Source: Thinopyrum elongatum | Lineage: Eukaryota > Streptophyta > Magnoliopsida > Poales > Poaceae | Assembly (NCBI GenBank): GCA_011799875.1 | Contig: CM022303.1 | Coordinates: forward strand, 302,668,566 to 302,732,565 | Direction: 5' to 3' | Length of the DNA: 64,000 nt | Part shown: piece by piece, positions 56,538-64,000 of the stretch | How the letters are laid out: every line of letters starts with the position of its first letter | How positions within the stretch are numbered: position 1 is the stretch's first letter | Notes under the pieces: model-generated | Databases searched by the model: none | What the model was told of the DNA's origin: nothing | Seen by the model: the letters and a program-made list of their open reading frames with translations, nothing else | Translations under genes and position numbers: made by a program

Positions 56538-57315
56538 ATAATGTTACTATCCTTTTCCACACTTGTGCTTTGAAATAGCACCATGTTCTTCATGATAGAG
56601 AGTCTCCTATTTTGTCACTTTCATATACTAGTGGGAATTTTTCATTATAGAACTTGGCTTGTATATTCCAATGATGGGCTTCCTCAAATTTCCCTAGGTC
56701 TTCATGAGCAAGCAAGTTGGATGCACCCCCACTTAGTTTCTTTTTGAGCTTTCATACACTTATAGCTCTAGTGCATCCGTTGCATGGCAATACCTACTCA
56801 CTTGCATCGATATCAATTGATGGGCATCTCCATAGCCCATTAATTTGCCTAGTTGATGTGAGACTTTCTCCTTCTTTTTTCTTCTCCACAACCACCATAT
56901 TCTATTCCACCTATAGTGCTATATCCATGGCTCACGCTCATGTATTGCGTGAAAGTTGAAAAAGTCTGGGAACACCAAAAGCATGAAACAATTGCTTGGC
57001 TTGTCATCGGGGTTGTGCATGATGGAATACTTTGTGTGATGAAGATGGAGCATAGCCAGACTATATGATTTTGTAGGGATAACTTTCTTTTGCCATTTTA
57101 TTTTGAGAAGACATGATTGCTTTATTAGTATGCTTGAAGTATTATTGGTTTTATGTCAATATTAAACTTTTGTTTTGAATCTTATGGATCTCAATATTCT
57201 TGCCACAATAAAAAAAATTACATTGATAAATATGTTAGGTAGCATTTCACATGAAAAATTCTGTTTTTATCATTTACCTACTCGAGGACGAGCAATAATT
57301 AAGCTTGGGGATGCT
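56538..57315 (+). other. Non-coding internal region of the Athila-like element, right part
   Basis: Continues 44946-47031 after the Tat-like insertion. It ends GAGGACGAGCAATAATTAAGCTTGGGGATGCT, whose purine-rich AAGCTTGGGGATG is the polypurine tract. No ORF with a motif. Confidence 0.75.
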
Positions 57316-58893
57316 TGATATGTCTCAAATGTATCTATAATTTTTTATTGTTCCATGCTATTATATTATCTATTTTGGATGTTTTATATGCATTAATATG
57401 CTATTTTATTATATTTTTGGGACTAACTTATTAACCTAGAGCTCAGTGCCAGTTTCTGTTTTTTTCCTTGTTTTTGACTTTTACAGAAAAGGAATATCAA
57501 ACGGAGTCCAAACAGAATAAAACTTTAAGATGATTTTTCTTGGACCAGAAGACACCCAGGAGACTTGTGGAGAGGGCCAGAAGAGTCCCGAGGAGGCCAC
57601 AAGCCTCTAGGGCGTGCCCTAGGGGGGCGCCCAGGCTTGTGGGCCCCTCGTGGGTTCCCTAACCCTAATTCCAGCTCTATATATTATCAAATATTCCCCG
57701 AACATCAGAAGGTCCACCAAAATACTTTTCCGCCGCCACAAGCCTCTGTTCCCGTGAGATCCCATCTTGGGGCCTTTTCCGGTGCTCTGCCGGAGGGGGA
57801 TTTGATCACGGTGGGCCTCTACATCAACCTTGCTGCCCTTCCGATGAAGCGTGAGTAGTTTAGCACAGACCTAAGGGTCCATAGCTAGTAGCTAGATGGA
57901 TTCTTCTCTCTCTTTGATCTTCAATACAATGTTATTCTCGATCTTCTTGGAGTTCTATCCGATGTAATCTTCTTTTGCGGTGCGTTTGTTGAGATCCGAT
58001 GAATTGTGTATTTATGATCAGATTTTCTATGAATATTATTTGAGTCTTCTCTGAACTCTTTTATGCATGATTAAGATATCTTTGTATTTCTCTTTGAACT
58101 ATCGGTTTGGTTTGGCCAACTAGATTGGTTTTTCTTGCAATGGGAGAGGTGCTTAGTTTTGGGTTCAATCTTGCGGTGTCCTCACCCAGTGACAGAAGGG
58201 GTAGTGAGGCACGTATTGTATTGTTGTCATCAAGGATAAAAAGATGGGGTTTATGTCATATTGCTTGAGTTTATCCCTCTACATCATGTCATCTTACTTA
58301 AAGCGTTGCTCTGTTCTTATGAACTTAATACTCTAGATGCAGGCAGGAGTCGGTCGATGTGTGGAGTAATAGTAGTAGATGCAGAATCGTTTCGGTCTAC
58401 TTGTCACAGACGTGATGCTTATATTCTTGATCATTGCCTTAGATATCGTCATAATTATGCGCTTTTCTATCAATTGCTCAACAGTAATTTGTTTACCCAT
58501 CATATGTTTTCTTCAAGAGAGAAGCCTTTAGTGAAACCTATGGTCCCCGGGTCTATTTTCCATCATATATTTTTAGATCTATAAACCAAAAAACACAAAA
58601 ATACCTTGCTGCAATTTATTTATATTTACTTTAGTTCGCTCTTTTATCTATCTTTTATACCTATCTCTATTAGATCTCACTCTTGTTCGTGACCGTGAGG
58701 GGATTGACAACCCCTTTTTCGCATTATGTGCAAGTGTTTGTTAGTTTGTGCAGGTGCATATATTGGAGACTTGCTTGTGCCTCCTACTGGATTGATACCT
58801 TGGTTCTTAACTGAGGGAAATACTTATCTCTACTTTGCTGCATCACCCTTTCCTCTTCAAGGAAAAAAATCAACGCAAGCTCAAGAAGTAGCA
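57316..58893 (+). repeat. Athila-like 3' LTR
   Basis: 1578 bp, mate of 42317-43895, ending AAGAAGTAGCA and followed by CTCAC. Confidence 0.92.
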
Positions 58894-58898
58894 CTCAC

Positions 58899-59863
58899 TT
58901 AGAAGGAAGAGGACCTGTGGTGAAGAATGATGAGCACTCGCGCAAAGCGCTTCCCAAAAACTTTATTCGCCCTCTCCCAGTGCAGGATCACAAGGGTAAG
59001 AGACCTGATGCCCCTCTCGCCGGTGCATGCTAGCGTTCGGGATGGAGTAGACTATAGCAGCGGCGCAAGTAGAGATAGAAGGTAAAAATCCTAGCTTGAT
59101 GGCATGTCTTTGGCCGTGGCTGGTAAGTCATATATATAGGAGAACCAAATGCGGTATCTTGTCTCGATCATTATTTAAAACCGACTTGGTTTCCAAGTCA
59201 TAAACTTACAGGGCAAGAAACAATTAACTTGTCTGCCAAGACATAAAAAAGACAAAAAGAAGGCGCGCTCATGCAAGTCCAATGACCAGATTTTGGCGAA
59301 CCATTCATGTCATGTCGCACGCCCTTGGCCTTCACTTCGGCCCGGGCCCAAGCCCGGCCTAGCCTGGACAGGCAAGCGCGTGTGTGGTATTATGTTTCTC
59401 TCCTCAATCCATAACATAATGGAGTGAGGAGAACCCACTATATAAAGAGGTCTCACACCTCCTCAACTTTCGGGGTGGGAGTAAACTTTAGAATCACCTC
59501 TTGCCATTTATTCATGGGCCTTTTTGAGATTTCATAAATTGTACACGGGCCTAGATCATTATTTCTAACAAGCCCCCATGAGATCTCAAATGCTCATTTA
59601 CAAATTTGCCTTTTTTAGTACTTGTTTAATATATCAGTGTTTCAGGAGAGATTGTTAAGTTGAACTTTTGCCTGGAGCTTTAAGCTACATCCATTCACAG
59701 CTTAACAATGGACTTTGCCTTGAATTGCAAATTTTGTGTGAACGAGTTTAACTCAAAGTCATAACAAGTACCTGGTTGCAAGTAGGCTACCCCGTGGTTT
59801 GGAGCATATACATTGTACTCCATGGTCTCTTTGTGAGCTTACTAAAGATAACCCAAGTCTAAT
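58899..59863. other. Unassigned spacer
   Basis: No paired ends or protein motifs seen. It is contiguous with 42139-42316 once the Athila-like element is removed. The style (TATATATAGG near 59141, GC-rich block 59330-59370) could be part of an old LTR, but I have no mate for it. Confidence 0.35.
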
Positions 59864-60340
59864 TGTAACACCCCCTTGTAATAAACTCTGTGACACTCTG
59901 TTAAAACTGCCAAGTCATGATCATTTGCAGTGCCAAGTCATAAGGGTTAATGAATCCAATTCAAATTCACATCTGAAAATCAACTCAAATTCAAAGGTGA
60001 ATTATATAAAGTTGATCAAACACAGTTGGGAAAATGTTCATTAAATGACAAATAATCCAGGAACATTTCCAAAATCAACATCAAAATATTTGGAGTGGGA
60101 TAATTGACTCAAACAACTTGAAACAGCACCCAAAACAGATTATTCAATCTATTTAAATTGATATCAAATTCAAATGGAATTCAAATTAGTTCAAACCACT
60201 TTTTGGTGGGGGCTAATATTGCACTGCAATATTAGGGTCAACTTCCATATTTTTCAAAAGTGCACAACTATCCCAAACGTTTCAAAACAGAAGTGAAATA
60301 AAAGAAAATGTGACAGAAGCAGAGAAAGTAATAAACGGGA

Positions 60341-60369
60341 CACTGTGCACTGGGCCTTAGTGCACAGTG
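60341..60369. repeat. Perfect 11-bp hairpin
   Basis: CACTGTGCACT, loop GGGCCTT, AGTGCACAGTG. It sits at the change from AT-rich to GC-rich sequence. Confidence 0.7.
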
Positions 60370-61314
60370 CCCCGATTAGAGGTCCAAACGGCCCAGCCCA
60401 TCTCCCCGTCGTCCTCCTCCGTGCGCTGTCGCGCGCTGACGCCGACACGGCGACCGGCCGCCGCGCTGTCGCCCATCCGCGATGCCCCGGCAAGGATAAG
60501 AGCGGCCGAGCCCCTGGCTCAAACCCTAACCCCCCACAGACCTCTTCCCCCCTCGCGCGCCGTTCCCCCTTTACCCCTCCAGATCCGGCGCCCGAACGCC
60601 GCCGTCGCCGCGCGTCGGCACCGCCGTGGCCACCGGCATCCTCGAGCTTCTCCGACAAGCCCAAGCGATTCGCAGACGTCCACTCCTTCGTCCCTGCTCA
60701 CCAGCTGGAGCAGGGAAGGTCATCCTCACCGTCTTCGGCCACTTCCCCATCTCCGGCCACCGCGTCGAATTCCGGCGTCCTCGACCTCCTCTGCAGCTCC
60801 TAAGCATCCACGGGTCTTACGTGACCGCGCGGTGAGCTACTCTCTCCCCTGTTTCTTCCCATGATCCATCTCGCGCGCCATAGCTAGTCGTCCCCGAGGC
60901 CGTGCTCTGGTTGCCGCCGGTGAGCTCGGTGCAGCCGCCGTGACCCTCGTCATCGCCAACAGAGGTCACTGTTGAGCTCCTGGTGCTCCCAGGAGCCCGG
61001 CGAGCTCAAGCCCGAGCCTCCCGTGCCTCCTAACTCCATCTCCCCGATCTCCCGTAGCTCATCTCCGCCGCGGCTCGACGCCGGCGAGATTCCGGCCACC
61101 CCCGCCGCTCCGACCATCACGGATGGACGCGGGTTGAAGTGCCCGTTCGAATGAACCAAGGCGCGCGCGAAACGGCTCACCGTAGCGGGATTCCGGCCAA
61201 CTCCGGCGCGGATCCGCCGCGAGTGTGGTCGCCGGCGTCGCTCCGGCGACGCGGCTGACGTGGCGTTGGTGGGCCCCGCCTCAGAGTCGCTGCCAGTGGG
61301 CCCCGGGGGCCCCC

Positions 61315-61338
61315 GTTGACTGGGTTGACCCAGTCAAC
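61315..61338. repeat. Perfect 11-bp hairpin
   Basis: GTTGACTGGGT, loop TG, ACCCAGTCAAC. Confidence 0.75.
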
Positions 61339-61517
61339 TTTGCTGACTAGGCAGCCCCAGTCTATGACATGTGGGCCCCCAGTAAATTAAAACTAATTAG
61401 AACATTTTAAAAATTAAAAGTTAATTAGATATACTAATTGTCTCACTGACATGTGGGGTCCACCCCCTAATTAACCCTGGTAATTAAATTAATCCACTGA
61501 TTAGCCTAAACAGAGGC

Positions 61518-61549
61518 TGACATGTGGGTCCCACTGGACCCACATGTCA
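61518..61549. repeat. Perfect 14-bp hairpin
   Basis: TGACATGTGGGTCC, loop CACT, GGACCCACATGTCA. TGACATGTGGG also occurs at 61365 and 61447. Confidence 0.75.
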
Positions 61550-61986
61550 TATTTGACTTAGTCAGCCGACTGTTGACTTGCTGACGTCAGCAGCGCGTCA
61601 TGCTGACGTCATAATTCATTTTCGGATAAATAAAATAATTCCAGGAATTCAAATAAACTTTAAAAATTAATAACTTTTAAACCGTAGCTCGGATCGAAAA
61701 AGTTAAAACATGAAAGTTGCTCAGAACGACGAGCCGAGTCTGATCGTGCCGTCTGTTTCTCCATCGGAACCTCCTACGTAGAAGAACTCGTAACTCCGGA
61801 CCCGAATCCGACAGATGAATAGTGCACACACGTCGGATATTAAATCCCAGAATAATTCTAAAAATAACTAAAATGACTTAGATGCGTATTGAGGCAACCC
61901 TGCACTGCATCATAGCATCACACGCACCGTGTTGCATTTGTTTGCATTATGTTTACCTGTTTCTTCCCCCTCTTCTCTCTCGGTAG

Positions 61987-62088
61987 CCCCCGACGTTGAC
62001 GTAGCTCCCGAGGCAGACGCCGCACAGGAGTACGACTACGTCCCCGACGATACTACTGAAGACCTTGCCCTTGCCCCCGAGCAAACAG
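61987..62088 (+). CDS. Exon-like segment 1, acidic Tyr-containing frame inside the long LTR
   Basis: Preceded by a pyrimidine tract and CTCGGTAG (acceptor AG 61985-61986) and followed by ACAG|GCAAGC, a GC-type donor. The frame reads DVDVAPEADAAQEYDYVPDD and on to LAPEQT. It ends one base into a codon. Composition (Asp, Glu, Ala, Pro, Tyr) matches segment 2. I do not know the protein. The evidence is splice signals and frame only. Confidence 0.35.
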
Positions 62089-62398
62089 GCAAGCACCCCC
62101 ATTTTGAGCATGCCTATATCGCCTATTCTCTTCTCTCTTATGCTTGCATTAGAATTGCTACTGCTACTGTTTTCCTATATCTGCTGCATAGCCTGATTAT
62201 TGTACCCTGCTTTGTTACCTTACCGGTTATCCTAGACTGCTTAGTATAAGGTGGGTAGAGACACGACCGAGACCCCCACTTGATCCCGACTGCCCTGCTG
62301 GACATCAGAAGACCCGATCATCGGGATTGAAGACTAGACCATGGCACCGCACATCCCTTCCCCTTAGTTGCCGACACTGCTGGGTTATCATCGAGTGC

Positions 62399-62600
62399 CG
62401 AGGGTGATACCTCGTCAGCACTTCTGATGTTAACCTTGTAGGTTAGTTACTCGGTCGTGGTAAGCGAGGGTGATTCCTTCTACACCACCCCCGATAACGA
62501 CGTCGTCGCGCAACTCCTCAAGGTGGACCTCGAGGGTGATTCCTCCTTCGTTCACCTTGATGATAACATCGAGCGGGAATTCCATCGAGGGTGATTCCTT
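62399..62600 (+). repeat. Spaced repeats of CGAGGGTGATTCCT
   Basis: Copies start at 62399 (one change), 62465, 62531 and 62586, spacings of 66, 66 and 55 bases. Confidence 0.7.
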
Positions 62601-63674
62601 AGGGTTCCCTTCGGTGTCAGACACACAGTTACCTTGGATATTATGACTTGCACTAAACTATGATACTAAAGACGGGTCGGCCCTGAGGGGTACCCGCGCG
62701 AGCTTAACGCGAAGTGATGTGGAGTCGGGTTGACCTGGATGGTGCCCGCGAGATAACTACGAGGCGTGGCCGGGCATTCTTAGCCCTTGCCGCAAGTCCT
62801 CGAGACGGGGCGACGGGGTCACATCGATCGTGAGTCTCTGCTCGTTTCCGCGCGCTCCTAATCCACTACGGTTTGGATATTTGATCCGAGGGGCCTCTGG
62901 CCCGATAGCACTAACCATCACGTGGGCATAGTATGGGCGTTCTGCGTCGTACACATCAGCCGAAGCTTGTTGGACGTCAGTAAGGAGCGGCGCACGCCGA
63001 GTTGGACTGGTAACGCAACCGCGCTTGTATAAGGGGTTGCTAGGTCTGCTCTCGGTGGCCCCGTAACGTGCAGGAGTTCCCGGGGCGATGGCCCAAGACC
63101 CCTGGGGGCATAGGTTTAGTCCGGCGTGCTGACCTCTCTTATAAGCCTAGGTCGGGTTGCGGCGTGTTGCTTAGCCGAGGCCGGGCATGACCCAGAAAAG
63201 TGTGGCCGGCCAGAGTTAAGTGAGCGTGGTGGGTAAGTTGGTGCACCCCTGCAGGGAAGAAACTTCTATCGATAGCCTGTCCTACGGTAACGGACACTCG
63301 GAGTTGTATCCCGATCGGTACAACTAGAACATGTGGTGAGAACTGGATAGTACGGCTCTGGGATTGCTTTCTCGCAGGGAGTCGAGAAAGGATCTCAGGT
63401 CGAGGTTGATGATATTACTACTACTACTTTACATTATGTTCATCTGCTCTCTCCTGATGCTGCAAGACTGTCGAAGATTGTTGAAGATGCTAGTCTTCGA
63501 TAGGACTAGGCTTTCCCCCTCTACTCTGGCATTTCTGCAGCCCAGTCCACATATACAGCCATTCCTTTGACAATGATGCATATGTAGTGTAGATCCTTGC
63601 TTGCTGAGTACTTCGGATGAGTACTCACGTTTGCTTTATTTTCTTTTTCCCCATTTTCCATTTGATGCCACTAG

Positions 63675-63775
63675 ACGACGGAGCCCCTGAGCCAGAAGCC
63701 CCAGCCGACGACCAGTACTACTACCCGCCTGGCGAGTACTACTACTACGAGGAGCCGTTCGACGACCAGGAGTAG
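63675..63775 (+). CDS. Exon-like segment 2, acidic Tyr-rich C-terminus
   Basis: Preceded by a T-rich tract and CCACTAG (acceptor). The first two bases complete the codon left open by segment 1, giving Asp, and the frame continues DGAPEPEAPADDQYYY, then GEYYYYEEPFDDQE, to TAG at 63773-63775. The A/T-rich sequence downstream (63820-64000) could hold a polyadenylation signal. An intron of about 1.59 kb with GC-AG ends is implied. Confidence 0.35.
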
Positions 63776-64000
63776 GATCGGAGGGTCCAGGGCAGGAGGC
63801 CTACGCCTTTCGATCGTAGTATTTTATTTTACCCCGCCTCTGTGAAGGCCTAATTCTCTCTATATAATATATCTGTACCCAGATATCTAATGCTTCCGCT
63901 GACGCTTGTATGCCATCGAGCTATGTATTCGAGCCCTCGAGGCCCTGGCTTGTAATATTAAGCTTGTATGACTTTATTTTATGTTTTAGAGTTGTGTTGT

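Larger units (their letters stand above)
42317..58893 (+). mobile_element. Athila-like non-autonomous gypsy element, split by a Tat-like element
   Basis: Paired 1.58-kb LTRs (42317-43895 and 57316-58893) with TGATACGTCTCC/TGATATGTCTCA starts, a tRNA-Asp primer site, a polypurine tract and a near-exact 5-bp duplication (GTCAC/CTCAC). After removing the nested element it is about 7 kb. The only coding region is a gag-like ORF; no protease, RT or integrase motif exists in it. Related Triticeae groups include Sabrina- and WHAM-type elements; I did not assign a family. Confidence 0.85.
59864..64000 (+). mobile_element. Probable 5' part of a very long gypsy LTR, cut by the window end
   Basis: Starts TGTAACACCCCC, like TGTAACATCCC of Gypsy-1, and has the same layout: ~480 bp AT-rich, then a GC-rich block (60380-61330) with an AAACCCTAACC motif, then mixed sequence. 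Over 4.1 kb is visible and no internal region or second LTR is reached, so the class is inferred, not proven. Proline/alanine-rich frames at 60345-60864 overlap on both strands and look compositional. Confidence 0.5.

Noticed and set aside
60254..60864. Overlapping Pro/Arg-rich frames that look like a gene start
   Set aside because: Same compositional effect in a GC-rich block; no domain, and equally open on the opposite strand.

Overview
The window is intergenic DNA from a large, repeat-rich grass genome, most likely a wheat, Aegilops or barley relative. I base this on LTRs of the Angela/BARE/WIS Copia type, an Athila-like LTR beginning TGATACGTCTCC with a tRNA-Asp primer site, a Tekay-type chromovirus and a Stowaway-type terminus. 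I see no host protein gene, rRNA, tRNA or CRISPR array. Almost every base that can be explained belongs to a transposable element, and most of these are nested. Family names come from memory and motif recognition, not from a database search.

Layout. 1-520: unassigned flank. 521-719: foldback MITE. 886-1242: 180-bp tandem duplication that takes in the end of a Harbinger-like element (1189-1930, resuming 21631-22073, TAA target duplication). That element is split by Copia-1 (minus strand, 1936-21625, target duplication GGGAG). Copia-1 is split inside gag by Gypsy-1 (plus strand, 7633-18576, target duplication TACCA), a chromodomain-bearing Ty3/gypsy element with an extra ORF ahead of gag. 22259-23755: Stowaway/Mariner-like element holding a 5'-truncated LINE. 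24490-25888: second Harbinger-like element with a broken acidic coiled-coil ORF. 26138-34541: Copia-2 (plus), tail to tail with Copia-3 (minus, 34542-42138), whose 3' LTR it entered. The left edge of this pair is lost. 42317-58893: Athila-like non-autonomous element with a gag-like ORF only, split by a Tat/Retand-like element (47032-56537). The Tat-like element has gag and protease remnants, no polymerase, and a spliced antisense gene. 59864-64000: the start of a very long LTR, probably of another chromovirus, which runs off the window.

How the parts relate. No element seen here is intact. Gypsy-1 has lost an RT catalytic Asp and carries an in-frame stop before the integrase core. Copia-2 and Copia-3 lack the same part of RNase H and share stop codons, so they appear to be copies of an already defective parent moved by enzymes supplied elsewhere. 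Stop codons are repeatedly CAG to TAG or CGA to TGA, as expected for cytosine-methylation decay in silenced plant DNA. The Copia-2/Copia-3 pair forms an inverted repeat of several kilobases with a loop of about 0.87 kb, a plausible source of hairpin RNA.

The least ordinary observations are the shared-defect Copia pair and its palindrome, the spliced antisense gene of the polymerase-less Tat-like element, the extra 5' ORF of the chromovirus, and two phase-compatible exon-like segments with an acidic, tyrosine-rich reading frame inside the last LTR.
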